Below, piece by piece: positions 41,795 through 50,672 of a stretch of DNA of 64,000 bases. The position numbers and the translations under genes are program-made. Where the stretch lies: assembly GCA_963667195.1 (NCBI GenBank), contig OY762962.1, forward strand, positions 1,178,001 through 1,242,000. The letters are read 5' to 3'. Every line of letters begins with the position of its first letter. Positions within the stretch are counted from its first letter, which is position 1. This DNA comes from UBA7703 sp963667195. Lineage in GTDB: Bacteria > Bacillota > Clostridia > Christensenellales > CAG-138. The notes beneath the pieces were generated by a model that worked only from the letters and a program-made list of their open reading frames with translations, ran no database searches and was not told the DNA's origin.

Positions 41795-43118
41795 ACCATA
41801 CCCCCGCTACGACCAGGAGCGCCGCTGCAGTTCCGCCAAGGACGAAGATCAGCGTCATATCCTGACCTGTCTGCGGAAGCGAGCTCAGGCCGGTGATCAC
41901 GACAGTGCTATATACCTTGTTGCCGGAATCACTGTTGATCCAGGCATAGACACGCGTGCCACTCGAGGTGGTGTTATACCGGGCATAAAGCTGAATTCTG
42001 CCAACACCATCGGTCATAACCGCGCGGCTGTCGTTGAGCGCTGCGCTGGAAAGCGACAGATAGGAGGAAGACCAGCTCCAATGTACCGTGCTGGTGTCGT
42101 CGTTGACGACGGTACCGTTGGCTTCATGCAGCGTCACGGTGTAGTCGCCGTAACGATCCGAGTTGGACAGTGCCGTGTCGCCGCTGATGGTGAGATAACG
42201 CGCCGTGCGCACGTTGACGGTCGATGTTCTGGCAACACTGTAAGTTCCGGCTCCGGAGATCGTCGCGGTGACGGTGCTCGTGGCGTTGACACCGGTGGAG
42301 TTGGAGAGGAACGTCGCCGTTGCGACAAGCGAGCTGCCGCTGGTGGTAAACGTCGTGGGAGCGACGGTCAGCGAGCCCGCGGTGGAGTTGCTGTTACCCC
42401 AGGAGATGGTTGAACCGGTGCCGATCAGATCGCCGCCGTATTGCACCGTCAGCTGAATCGATCCTGCGGTGCTTGCCGCGGTGATGTTCTGCTCGGTGGG
42501 CGTGATGGTGATGATCGGGTTGACCGTGACCGTGCAGGTCTTGCTCTGCGTTCCGTTGGTGGCGGTGATGGTCGCGGTGCCCGCGCCGACTGCCGTCACA
42601 AGGCCGGAAGAGTTGACGGTTGCAACCGCATCACGCGAGGAAGTCCACGTCGTGGTGCTGCTGGGAGCAACGTTTCCGACCGTGAGCGTCTTGGAAGAGC
42701 CGCCGTCGAGGGTGGCGGTGGCGTCGCTGATGGTCATTGCCGTCACGTTGATGGTCGCGGTGGCGGTATAGGGCGTACCGGAAGGACCGTCGGTTACCGT
42801 GATCTTAACCGTTGCGGAGGTGCCGGGGTTCACGCCGGTGACCGTCGTGCTGTCCGCCGAGGTGCTGGAAAGGGTTACGTTTGCGCCGCCGACATCCACG
42901 GACCAAACATTGACCCTGCCGACATCGAATGTGCCGGCCGCAATTGCGTTGAGTTCTACCGTGCCGCCGACGGGAATATTGTAGCTGGCGCCGCCGGTGG
43001 TCGTGATGGACACGCCGGTGATAGCCGCCAGCGCCGTACCCGGTACGACGGTGATGACCAAGGCGAGCGTGAGCATGGTGAGCACAGCCGCCACTTTGAG
43101 AATCATGTTTTTCTTCAT
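41763..43118 (-). CDS. LPQTG-anchored surface protein with Ig-like repeats
   Basis: A 451-residue secreted protein. A signal peptide covers residues 1-31, ending GTALA. Then follow several bacterial Ig-like (BIG2 type) domains with strand patterns such as SSTTTWTSSRDAVATVNSSG and VTAVGAGTATITAT. The C-terminus has LPQTG at 414-418, a hydrophobic helix and the tail IRKKRTVA, a complete cell-wall sorting signal. Thr/Ser-rich, cysteine-free composition is usual. The adjacent sortase is the likely anchoring enzyme. A good promoter lies upstream. Confidence 0.9.
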   Translation of the reverse strand: MKKNMILKVAAVLTMLTLALVITVVPGTALAAITGVSITTTGGASYNIPVGGTVELNAIAAGTFDVGRVNVWSVDVGGANVTLSSTSADSTTVTGVNPGTSATVKITVTDGPSGTPYTATATINVTAMTISDATATLDGGSSKTLTVGNVAPSSTTTWTSSRDAVATVNSSGLVTAVGAGTATITATNGTQSKTCTVTVNPIITITPTEQNITAASTAGSIQLTVQYGGDLIGTGSTISWGNSNSTAGSLTVAPTTFTTSGSSLVATATFLSNSTGVNATSTVTATISGAGTYSVARTSTVNVRTARYLTISGDTALSNSDRYGDYTVTLHEANGTVVNDDTSTVHWSWSSSYLSLSSAALNDSRAVMTDGVGRIQLYARYNTTSSGTRVYAWINSDSGNKVYSTVVITGLSSLPQTGQDMTLIFVLGGTAAALLVVAGVWYGIRKKRTVA

Positions 43119-43185
43119 TTGTCTTTCCTCCTAATTAGTCGGAGCGTCGAGTTCGGATGAAACGGGAGTTTCATGGACTGATACC

Positions 43186-43214
43186 ATCATACGAATGTAA
43201 CCGGCTAAAGTCAA
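43186..43214 (-). promoter_or_regulatory. Promoter of the surface protein-sortase operon
   Basis: On the minus strand TTGACT (43209-43214), 17-base spacer, TATGAT (43186-43191), about 70 bases before the start codon. Confidence 0.7.
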
Positions 43215-43391
43215 CAAGCGTATGGAATCGTTTTCGCTTTCTTAACTAGATTGTAACGAATTCGTCGATTTTGTGTGAAATTTGTATAGATAACCCGCAA
43301 TTCGTATATATAAATTCAGAAGGGCGGTTCTCCGCGCGTCTCCTTCTTACTGGAGCATTTTGCGGAGAAAAGCATCGTGGAAATCGACTCG

Positions 43392-45104
43392 TCAGCGGTA
43401 AAACGTGTTGCCGCCGATGAACTCGCGCAGGATCGACGTCGGCGGGATTTCGTCCTCGACATTCGCCTCCACAAAGTAGTTCAAAAATTTCACGATGGAA
43501 CGCGCTTCGTCATAATACACACTCTCCGGCTGAACGGCGCTCAGCAGCGGGAAGATGTGCTTTTTCAGCACAGCCGGCTCATAGATGAGCGTCGTGTTGA
43601 AGATGGCGTCCGCATCCTCCTGGAACGGAAAGATCCACTTTTCTTCGCCCGCGCGAACGCTGTCCCACATCGAGAGAGTTCTTTCGACGGAGGCACCGCG
43701 CGTCTCATAATCGCGCACCATGCGGCGCAGAAGCCGCAAATAAGTCGTCGGCACGCGGTTGTGGTCGTCGAGGTTGAGCGTGGTCAGCGCGGAGACATAG
43801 AGCCGGAAAATCAGCTTTTTGTCGACCGCATCCGGCAGCAAATGCGGGTTTAAGCCATGCAAGCCCTCGATCACGAGCGGTGTGTTCTCGGTGACGCGCA
43901 GTTTGATGCCCGTTTCACAGCGGTGCTGCGTAACAAAATCAAAGAGCGGCAGTTCCACCTCTTCGCCTTTGAGCAATCGCGTGAGGTCGTCCTGAAACTG
44001 CGGGATGTCGAGCGTCGCGATGTCCTCAAGGTCGATCTTGCCGTCCGGGCCGGGCTTGAGTTGGTCGCGGCTGAGATAATAGTTGTCGAGTGAGACCAGG
44101 ATCGGCGTTTTGCCGTGCACGCGCAATTGCGTGCAGAGCCGGTTTGCGCTCGTGGTTTTTCCGCTGCTGGAAGGCCCCGCGATGAGCACCGCGCGCGCGC
44201 CTCTGCCGATGATTTCGTCCGCAAGTTGGGCAAAGCGTTTTTCATGCAGCGCCTCGTTGACGCGAATCAGCGTGCGCACCTCGCCGCTGAGCACCATGTC
44301 GTTGAGGTCCGCAACCACGCCGCAGTGCATGAGATTGCCCCACTCCTCGCTCTCGGAAAACACGCTGGAAAGCCGCGGCAGGGAAACATGCTTGGCCGGC
44401 TTGTTGGGGTCCTCGGCGGACGGGCGAATCAACAGCAGCCCGCCTTTTTGCGCCTGCAGGTCGAAGACGGAGGCATAGCCGGTGCTGGGCGCCATCTCGC
44501 CGTAGAAGTAATCGACATAGTCATCCTGCCGGTAGACGTCAAAATAGGAGAACTGGCGATATTTGAGCAGGCGTACTTTATCCTCCTGACCATCCGCGGT
44601 GAAGAAGTCGATTGCGTCTTCAATATCCAGCCGCTTCCGCTCCAGGGTCAAATCGGAGAGCACGATTTCGCGCATCGCCTTTTTGATGCGATCGACATCC
44701 TGCTGGCTCAGGCGCATATGATCGCCAACGCTTGCAAACAGCCCGGCGCCGACGGCGTAATTGATGCGCACCCGCGTCTTGGGGTAAAGCTCCCGCATCG
44801 CAAGCAGAAAGACAAACAGCATCGTGCGCTCATAGACGCGGTTTCCGCGCGCGCTTTCATAGCGAAGCAGCGAAACCGTGCCGTTTGCCGCGAGCATGGA
44901 ACGGCGGAGCGTGACCCGCTGACTTGAGCTTGCCTGTTCTTCCCGCAGGGGCACATAGTTGAGCGTAAACGTCTCTCCCGCGATGTTTGCCGCGAGCGGT
45001 CGCGTCTTTAAGTCCGTGCTGTCGAGGCCGAGCCTGCGCACGATATCCAGCAGGCGTTCGCCCGCGTTGACATCGGTCGGGATGCCGTCGATGATGAGTT
45101 GCAT
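43392..45104 (-). CDS. TGS-domain uridine kinase-like protein
   Basis: A 570-residue protein. The N-terminal TGS-like domain (MQLIIDGIPTDVNAGERLLD) and a region resembling the editing part of threonyl-tRNA synthetase precede a phosphoribulokinase/uridine kinase domain. Its Walker A is AGPSSSGKTTSANRL and SLDNYYLSR is the Udk-type second motif. This arrangement is widespread in Clostridia, with the role not established beyond nucleoside or related phosphorylation. The start at 45104 is taken because CAGGAGGAA precedes it. Confidence 0.88.
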   Translation of the reverse strand: MQLIIDGIPTDVNAGERLLDIVRRLGLDSTDLKTRPLAANIAGETFTLNYVPLREEQASSSQRVTLRRSMLAANGTVSLLRYESARGNRVYERTMLFVFLLAMRELYPKTRVRINYAVGAGLFASVGDHMRLSQQDVDRIKKAMREIVLSDLTLERKRLDIEDAIDFFTADGQEDKVRLLKYRQFSYFDVYRQDDYVDYFYGEMAPSTGYASVFDLQAQKGGLLLIRPSAEDPNKPAKHVSLPRLSSVFSESEEWGNLMHCGVVADLNDMVLSGEVRTLIRVNEALHEKRFAQLADEIIGRGARAVLIAGPSSSGKTTSANRLCTQLRVHGKTPILVSLDNYYLSRDQLKPGPDGKIDLEDIATLDIPQFQDDLTRLLKGEEVELPLFDFVTQHRCETGIKLRVTENTPLVIEGLHGLNPHLLPDAVDKKLIFRLYVSALTTLNLDDHNRVPTTYLRLLRRMVRDYETRGASVERTLSMWDSVRAGEEKWIFPFQEDADAIFNTTLIYEPAVLKKHIFPLLSAVQPESVYYDEARSIVKFLNYFVEANVEDEIPPTSILREFIGGNTFYR

Positions 45105-45180
45105 AATGGATTCCTCCTGATTGAAGAAACTTGCCAAACCGGGAATGCTGTTTCACGCACGGTTTGGCACGGGGTTGCGC

Positions 45181-46794
45181 TTAGCCCCAGAGGAGCGACA
45201 GCGCGGGTACAATCTGCTTTTTACGGGAGATGACGCCCGGCAGGAACGCGGCCTGACCCTTGAAGTTGACGTTCAGCGCACGGGAGACGGAGTCGAGATC
45301 GCCGACCGCGATGAGCAGCGTGCCTTCCTTGAGCACGTCGGTGAGCATCAGCAGCATCATGTCGTAGCTGTGCTGTTCTGCTTCCCGCTCCATGAGAGAG
45401 ATGAAGTCCGCCTTCTTCTCGGCGAGCGATTCGGTGTCCAGCGAGGTGATCTGCGAGATCCCGATGGAATGCCCCGCGATCTGAAACTGCTTGAAGTCCG
45501 TGAAATACAGCGATTCAAGATCGTCGCCATCCGTCGGAGAAACGGAGAAGATCTCCTGACCGAGCTTTTCCAGCGAGAGCCCTGCGATCTTTGCCATGCG
45601 CTCCGCCATCGCGCGGTCAATCGCCGTACTGGTCGGGGACTTGAACACAATGGTGTCGGTGACGATGGCCGCCGCGAGCAGCCCCGCGAGTTTTTTGCTC
45701 GGCATCACGCCGCGCTCAAAGAACATGCTCGTGATGATGGTGCAGGTGCTGCCGACCGGTTCGTTTCGCACGTAGACCGGCGCATCCGTCTCCACCTCCG
45801 CGAGGCGGTGATGGTCGATGATCTCCAGAATTTCCGCCTGCTCCAGGCCGGGGATCGATTGGTGCAGCTCGTTGTGATCCACCAGCACCACGCGCTTTCT
45901 CTTGGGTCGCAGCAGGTGAAAGCGGGAGAGCGTGCCCACCACGCGGTCGTGTTCATCTAGAATTGGATAGCTGCGGAAACGGGACTTTAGCGTCAGCTCG
46001 CGCACATCGTCGAGATAGTCGGTCAGATGAAACGCGACGAGGTTTTCCCTGCGGCAAATGCGCGAAACCGGCACCGCGAGGATGACAAGCCGCGTCGCGG
46101 TATAGGCGTCAAACGGTGTGGAGATGATCGTGCTTCCCTGATCGGCTGCAACGAGCTCCTCGGGAACCTCGCTTTCGCAGACGATGACCGCGGCTGCTTT
46201 TTGCTCCAGCGCATAACGGATCACATCCGGCTGGTTGCCGCAGAGCACGACGCTGTCTTCGCTGATCTCGGGCAGTCCCGTGTGCGTCGGCAGCGAGATA
46301 ACCAGCGAGCCGGAGACCACGGTTTGATCCGCCTTTGCGCGGATGAGGCGGCCGTCGAGGCTCGCGAGCAGGTTGAAGAGCGGGATGCCCTCGATCCTGC
46401 TGTTTTTAATGAAGCGCATGTCGTATGCCGCAATCTCCTCCGGCGTGAGCATGCCGTAGAGCTTGCCGTCCTCGTCGGTCACCGGCAGGGTGGGCACACC
46501 CGCGGTGTCGGTTGCGATGGTTTGCCAGGCGTGGTACACGCTGACCGCGGCGGAGAGGATCGGCGGCGTATCATAGTCGAGATCCGAAACCTGCGTGCGC
46601 ACGGTGTGCAGCAGCTTCGGCGCGGGAAAGTCAAATTTTTGCAGCAGCATCTCCGTTTGGTCGCTGAGCTCTCCGATGCGCGCCGCGATGTATGCGCGTT
46701 CGCCCAGCGCGTTTTTCAGCATGGCGTAGGAGATGGCGGCAACGATGGAGTCGGTGTCCGGATTGCGGTGGCCCGTGATGTAGATGGGTTCCAT
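45181..46794 (-). CDS. ppaC: Manganese-dependent inorganic pyrophosphatase with CBS and DRTGG domains
   Basis: A 537-residue family II pyrophosphatase that splits pyrophosphate to phosphate. The DHH-type N-terminus has ITGHRNPDTDSIVAAI. A regulatory insert with CBS motifs and a DRTGG domain interrupts the catalytic part; in this class adenine nucleotides control activity. Later come LVDHNELHQSIPG and EIIDHHRLAE (the DHH), then the DHHA2 region. GGAGGACGC precedes the ATG; earlier in-frame starts lack a site. Family II enzymes without the insert are about 310 residues. Confidence 0.95.
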   Translation of the reverse strand: MEPIYITGHRNPDTDSIVAAISYAMLKNALGERAYIAARIGELSDQTEMLLQKFDFPAPKLLHTVRTQVSDLDYDTPPILSAAVSVYHAWQTIATDTAGVPTLPVTDEDGKLYGMLTPEEIAAYDMRFIKNSRIEGIPLFNLLASLDGRLIRAKADQTVVSGSLVISLPTHTGLPEISEDSVVLCGNQPDVIRYALEQKAAAVIVCESEVPEELVAADQGSTIISTPFDAYTATRLVILAVPVSRICRRENLVAFHLTDYLDDVRELTLKSRFRSYPILDEHDRVVGTLSRFHLLRPKRKRVVLVDHNELHQSIPGLEQAEILEIIDHHRLAEVETDAPVYVRNEPVGSTCTIITSMFFERGVMPSKKLAGLLAAAIVTDTIVFKSPTSTAIDRAMAERMAKIAGLSLEKLGQEIFSVSPTDGDDLESLYFTDFKQFQIAGHSIGISQITSLDTESLAEKKADFISLMEREAEQHSYDMMLLMLTDVLKEGTLLIAVGDLDSVSRALNVNFKGQAAFLPGVISRKKQIVPALSLLWG

Positions 46795-46960
46795 GCGTCC
46801 TCCGAGTGTCCGCGAGCGGGCGTACTTTATGATACGTTTGCTGCGGATGATTTGTGGTTTCATTTTAGTCTGAACGCCGCAGTATTACAAGCGCGCTTAA
46901 CGCGCCCTCAAGAAATATTTAGTAGATTTGTCAGTCGCAACTATTTTCGTATCAAAATGA

Positions 46961-46981
46961 AAAAGCGGGAATCTCCCGCCT
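46961..46981 (-). terminator. degV terminator
   Basis: On the minus strand GGCGGGAGA pairs with TCCCGC and is followed by TTTTTC, between degV and the pyrophosphatase gene. Confidence 0.8.
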
Positions 46982-47028
46982 TGATGGATCGTTTTATCCG
47001 GGTTCGGGCGTAGCCCGCTGCCCAAATC

Positions 47029-47892
47029 TTACCGCTCGCTGCCCACGAAGAACAGCGCGATGGTGCCCGGACCGGAGTGCGCGCCGATGCTCGTGCCGAT
47101 GTCGTCGATGTGCACCATCATGTCGGGATACTTCTCGTGTACGAGAGAAGCCACATATTCCGCGTCTGCTTTTGCGTCGCAGTGTCCGATGAACACGGTG
47201 TCCGTGACCTTCGTATCCACGGTCTTTTCCATATGCTCAAACAGCGCGCGCAGAGATTTCTTTCTGCCCTGCACCTTTTCGACCGCAACGAGATATCCTT
47301 CGTTGTCCACATGCATGACGGGCTTGATGTTGAGAATCGTCGCGATGGCAGCGGTCGCGCCGCTGATTCTTCCGCCGCGCTTGAGGTAGACGAGGTCGTC
47401 CACGGTGAACCAGTGCACGAAGCGGAGCTTGTTCTCCTCGACCCACTTTGCGAGTTCGTCCAGGCTCAGGTCTTGCTTGCGCGCGGCATAGTAGACGAGC
47501 AATCCTTCACCGAGGGAAGCGGAGCAGGAGTCGATCACGACCACCTTGCGCTCCGGATACTTTGCTTTGAGTTCCTCTGCCGCGGCAAGCGCGCTCTGCA
47601 CCGTGCCGGAAAGCTTCGAGGAGAAGCCGATGTAAAGTACATCCTCGCCGCCGGCGAGAACGGGCTCAAACGCTTCCAAAAACGCAAACGTGTTCACCTG
47701 CGCCGTGGTGACGGGTACGCCCGTGCGCATCTTGGCAAAGAACGTTTCGATTGGCATGTCCGATTTGCCCGGGATATAGAAATACTCCTTCTCCTCCATG
47801 GAGAACCCCATGGGGAGAACAGTCACGTTCAGCTGCTCGGCAAATTTGACCGGCAGGTCGCTGGTTGCATCGGTAAAGATTCGATAACTCAT
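47029..47892 (-). CDS. degV: DegV family fatty acid-binding protein
   Basis: A 287-residue DegV/FakB-type protein that binds a fatty acid and can present it to a kinase (FakA). TDATSDLP is the N-terminal motif, GFSSKLSGTVQSA the central loop, VIDSCSASLGEGL the second, and GTSIGAHSGPGTIALFF the C-terminal signature. The start at 47892 follows GAGGCAACGC. No FakA is adjacent in this window. Confidence 0.93.
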   Translation of the reverse strand: MSYRIFTDATSDLPVKFAEQLNVTVLPMGFSMEEKEYFYIPGKSDMPIETFFAKMRTGVPVTTAQVNTFAFLEAFEPVLAGGEDVLYIGFSSKLSGTVQSALAAAEELKAKYPERKVVVIDSCSASLGEGLLVYYAARKQDLSLDELAKWVEENKLRFVHWFTVDDLVYLKRGGRISGATAAIATILNIKPVMHVDNEGYLVAVEKVQGRKKSLRALFEHMEKTVDTKVTDTVFIGHCDAKADAEYVASLVHEKYPDMMVHIDDIGTSIGAHSGPGTIALFFVGSER

Positions 47893-47998
47893 GCGTTGCC
47901 TCGTTTCCGCGCGGCTGATGCGCGCTGTTGGATTCAGTGCTTGTTTCACAACCCGTGAACGTCGGATGGATCAATTCAGCGATATTTCGTATGTTTTT

Positions 47999-48027
47999 AT
48001 TTTATCGTGGATTGTTTCCTCTGGCAA
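47999..48027 (-). promoter_or_regulatory. degV promoter
   Basis: On the minus strand TTGCCA (48022-48027), 17-base spacer, TAAAAT (47999-48004). Confidence 0.6.
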
Positions 48028-48099
48028 GCGTTTCAAAAAGTTCGTGATCTGAAATTACGAGCCAGAAAAAAGGTGTGTCTACTATGCATACGATTGTTG

Positions 48100-48169
48100 T
48101 GATATAATCCTCAAAAACCGGTCAATGATGCCGCAGAAGCGACATTTCTGCGAAACAACGCGGTTTTTT
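48100..48169 (+). ncRNA. Possible very short RNA (promoter next to terminator)
   Basis: An extended -10 TGATATAAT (48100-48108) is followed within about ten bases by AAAAACCG (48113-48120), an inner hairpin GCAGAA / TTCTGC and the closing CGGTTTTTT (48161-48169). A transcript of about 55 bases, almost all hairpin, would result. It may simply protect against antisense transcription; evidence is weak. Confidence 0.25.
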
Positions 48170-48197
48170 CGCAAAAGGAAACGGTATATGCTATAAT
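48168..48197 (+). promoter_or_regulatory. Promoter of the DUF1461 gene
   Basis: TTCGCA (48168-48173), 18-base spacer, TATAAT (48192-48197). The -10 lies in the imperfect palindrome CGGTATATGCTATAATACCG (48182-48201). Confidence 0.55.
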
Positions 48198-48314
48198 ACC
48201 GATGCGCATTTAAGCGCGTAGAATGATGAAGTAACATAGAGATTTCGGGCCCGTTTCGATAATATAGGCAGATCGTAACGCAAAAAACGCAAAACGTTGA
48301 GGAGAGTGTGTTTC

Positions 48315-49436
48315 ATGAGAAAGTTCATCTCAGTCGGAATGGCAACGATTGCCACCATGCTGCTGATATTGATCATCGTGTTTACGTCGATCGGGTTTGT
48401 CATCAACGACGAAACGTTTGTCAACAACGAGTTCACCAAGCTTGCCATCAGCTCCAAGATGGGCATCAGCAACAGCGACCTCGTCACCTCCTTCAAGCGC
48501 CTTGTGGACTATATGGAGGGCAACGCCTCGGATATCAACGTTGAGGTTACCATCAACGGTGAAACGAAGCAGATGTTTGACTACCCGCAGGAAGCGGAGC
48601 ACATGGCGGATGTGCAGAAGATCTACACCACGATTGCCTCCTATCGGGATGTCGGCGTGCTGGTCATGCTGATTCTCTTCCTCTTTGCGGCGGTAATCAA
48701 CTTTCGAAAGGCGCCGCAATATCTCGCGCAGGGGTATCTCTCGGGATCGTTTGTGTTCCTGTTGATCTTCGGCTTTCTCGGCACGTGGGCCGCGCTGGAT
48801 TTTTCAAACTTCTGGACGTTTTTCCACGAGATGCTCTTCTGGAACGACCTTTGGCTCTTTGACGGAACGCAGAGCCGCATGATCAACATGCTGCCGGAGC
48901 AGATCTTCGCGGACATCATCGCGCAGATCGGGCTCTACGCCGGCATCGTGATCGTCGTGCTGATCGCGCTGAGCATACTCGCTCTCGTGCTCTCGTCGGA
49001 TGGATACAAGCGCCGCAAGGCGGTTGCCCTCGCGCGGAAAAAGGCGCGTGACAACGCGGCAGCCACGCGCAAAAAAGCGCGGGACGACGCAAGGAAAACA
49101 GCCGAAGAGGAAAAGCGCCTCGCGGAGAAGCGCGCGCGCATCGCAGCGCATAAGGCAAAGAAGCAGGCGGAGGCGGAAGCCGCCGCGCAGGAAGAAGAGC
49201 AGCAGCGCGCGCGCGAAGAGCGCCGCGCGCAAAAACGCGCCGCGGCACAGGCGGCGGCCGAGCAGGAACAGCAGCGGCAGAAATCGGCGGAGGCAGCCCC
49301 GCGTGAAGCGCGCCCCGCGCGCACCGAGCAGGCCCCGCAGCGGCAGGCTCCGAGGCACGCGCAGAGCGAGCGCCCCGCGGGCAAACCCGCCAAGAAAAAG
49401 AACGTCCACGACGATACGGGATTTTTGGACGATTGA
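48315..49436 (+). CDS. DUF1461 family membrane protein with long charged tail
   Basis: A 373-residue protein. The first 230 residues match the DUF1461/TIGR01906 integral membrane family: an N-terminal helix, an outside loop with EAEHMADVQKIY, three further helices, and the segment FHEMLFWNDLWLFDGTQSRMI. The family's function is unknown. The remaining 140 residues are a Lys/Arg/Ala/Glu/Gln-rich tail, probably a long helix, not typical of the family. GAGGAGAG precedes the ATG at 48315. tsaD follows after 87 bases. Confidence 0.88.
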   Translation: MRKFISVGMATIATMLLILIIVFTSIGFVINDETFVNNEFTKLAISSKMGISNSDLVTSFKRLVDYMEGNASDINVEVTINGETKQMFDYPQEAEHMADVQKIYTTIASYRDVGVLVMLILFLFAAVINFRKAPQYLAQGYLSGSFVFLLIFGFLGTWAALDFSNFWTFFHEMLFWNDLWLFDGTQSRMINMLPEQIFADIIAQIGLYAGIVIVVLIALSILALVLSSDGYKRRKAVALARKKARDNAAATRKKARDDARKTAEEEKRLAEKRARIAAHKAKKQAEAEAAAQEEEQQRAREERRAQKRAAAQAAAEQEQQRQKSAEAAPREARPARTEQAPQRQAPRHAQSERPAGKPAKKKNVHDDTGFLDD

Positions 49437-49523
49437 GGGAGATTCTCTTTTGCGGCTGCGCCGCAGGCGACAAAATTCCCGGTTCATAAACAGACATTCG
49501 ATACGGAATAATAGGATTCTTGC

Positions 49524-50606
49524 ATGACACACTACGAAACCGCCGTCGCGGAAAAGCTGGAGCAGCTCCGGTTAAAGTCGCGCGTGCGCATCCTCGCAAT
49601 TGAAACCTCCTGCGACGAGACCGCAGCCGCCGTGATTGAAAACGGGCGGCAGGTTTTGAGTAACGTCGTGCATACGCAGATTCCGCTGCACGTGCCGTTT
49701 GGCGGTGTGGTGCCGGAGATCGCCTCCCGCAGCCATGTGCAGAAGATCGGCTCCGTTGTCCGCCGCGCGCTGAAAGAGGCAAACCTTTCGCTTGCGGAGC
49801 TGGACGCGGTCGCCGTGACCAATGGTCCTGGGCTCGTCGGCGCGCTGCTCGTGGGACTCAGCTATGCAAAAGGTCTTGCGTACGCGGCAGGACTTCCGTT
49901 TTTGGGGGTCAACCACATCGCCTCACACATCGCGGCAAACTACCTGAGCTATCCGGAGCTGACCCCGCCGTTTACGTGCCTCGTCGCGTCCGGCGGACAC
50001 AGCCACATCATACTCGTCGAGGACTACGACCGCTACCGCCTCATCGGGCGCACGCGGGACGACGCGGCGGGCGAGGCGTTTGACAAGGTGGCTCGTGTGC
50101 TGGGGCTGAGCTACCCCGGCGGCCCGAACCTCGAAAAACTCGCGCGCGAAGGCGACCCGAACCGCTATCGCTTCCATTCCGCGTTTAACGAAGGAGAGGG
50201 GTTCGACTTCAGCTTTTCCGGCATCAAGACCGCGGTGGTCAACCGCCTCTACAACGCCGAACAGGCGGGCGAAACCATCAACCGTGCGGACCTCGCCGCC
50301 TCGTTTCAAAAGACGGTGGTGGATATCCTCGCGGAGAAGTCCGTTCGCGCGGCAAAGATGCAATCGGGCGAGGCGGGAAAGCGGCTCGCGCTCGCGGGCG
50401 GCGTTTCGGCAAACCGTGCCCTGCGGGAGGCGATGGAACGGCGGGCCTCCGCCGAGGGCATCGCGTTCTATTGCCCGGCGTTTCAATATTGCACCGACAA
50501 CGCGGCGATGGTTGGCAGCGCGGCATACGGAAAGCTCATGCGCGGGCAGCTGGACGCCCTCTCGCTCAACGCGGTGCCGTATCTTTCGATTGAGGAAACC
50601 CTGTAG
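49524..50606 (+). CDS. tsaD: tRNA N6-threonylcarbamoyladenosine transferase TsaD
   Basis: A 360-residue ASKHA-fold enzyme that adds the threonylcarbamoyl group to A37 of ANN-decoding tRNAs, with TsaB and TsaE. ILAIETSCDETAAAV is the N-terminal signature, NHIASHI gives the metal-binding H131 and H135, and GGHSHIILVEDY and GISANRALR-like GGVSANRALRE are later motifs. It has about 20 residues before the usual start; an internal start cannot be excluded. AGGATTC is a modest ribosome site. A perfect terminator follows. Confidence 0.96.
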   Translation: MTHYETAVAEKLEQLRLKSRVRILAIETSCDETAAAVIENGRQVLSNVVHTQIPLHVPFGGVVPEIASRSHVQKIGSVVRRALKEANLSLAELDAVAVTNGPGLVGALLVGLSYAKGLAYAAGLPFLGVNHIASHIAANYLSYPELTPPFTCLVASGGHSHIILVEDYDRYRLIGRTRDDAAGEAFDKVARVLGLSYPGGPNLEKLAREGDPNRYRFHSAFNEGEGFDFSFSGIKTAVVNRLYNAEQAGETINRADLAASFQKTVVDILAEKSVRAAKMQSGEAGKRLALAGGVSANRALREAMERRASAEGIAFYCPAFQYCTDNAAMVGSAAYGKLMRGQLDALSLNAVPYLSIEETL

Positions 50607-50640
50607 CAAATACCGCATCCACACAACTGAAGATACCCGT

Positions 50641-50672
50641 AGAGCGTGCTGAAAAATGCACGCTCTTTATTT
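50641..50672 (+). terminator. tsaD terminator
   Basis: AGAGCGTGC (50641-50649) and GCACGCTCT (50658-50666), loop of eight bases, then TTATTT. Confidence 0.9.

Larger units (their letters stand above)
47893..48314. other. degV-DUF1461 divergent intergenic region
   Basis: 422 bases holding the leftward degV promoter, a plus-strand promoter-terminator pair with no ORF (48100-48169), and the promoter of the next gene. No coding frame is supported. Confidence 0.6.

Noticed and set aside
46027..47013. Plus-strand frame of about 330 codons opposite the pyrophosphatase gene
   Set aside because: Antisense shadow with the same skewed composition; the minus strand has complete enzyme motifs.
9019..48066. 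15-base exact repeat AAATTACGAGCCAGA at 9019-9033 and 48052-48066
   Set aside because: Several exact 15-mer pairs are expected by chance in 64 kb over both strands, and the flanks do not match.
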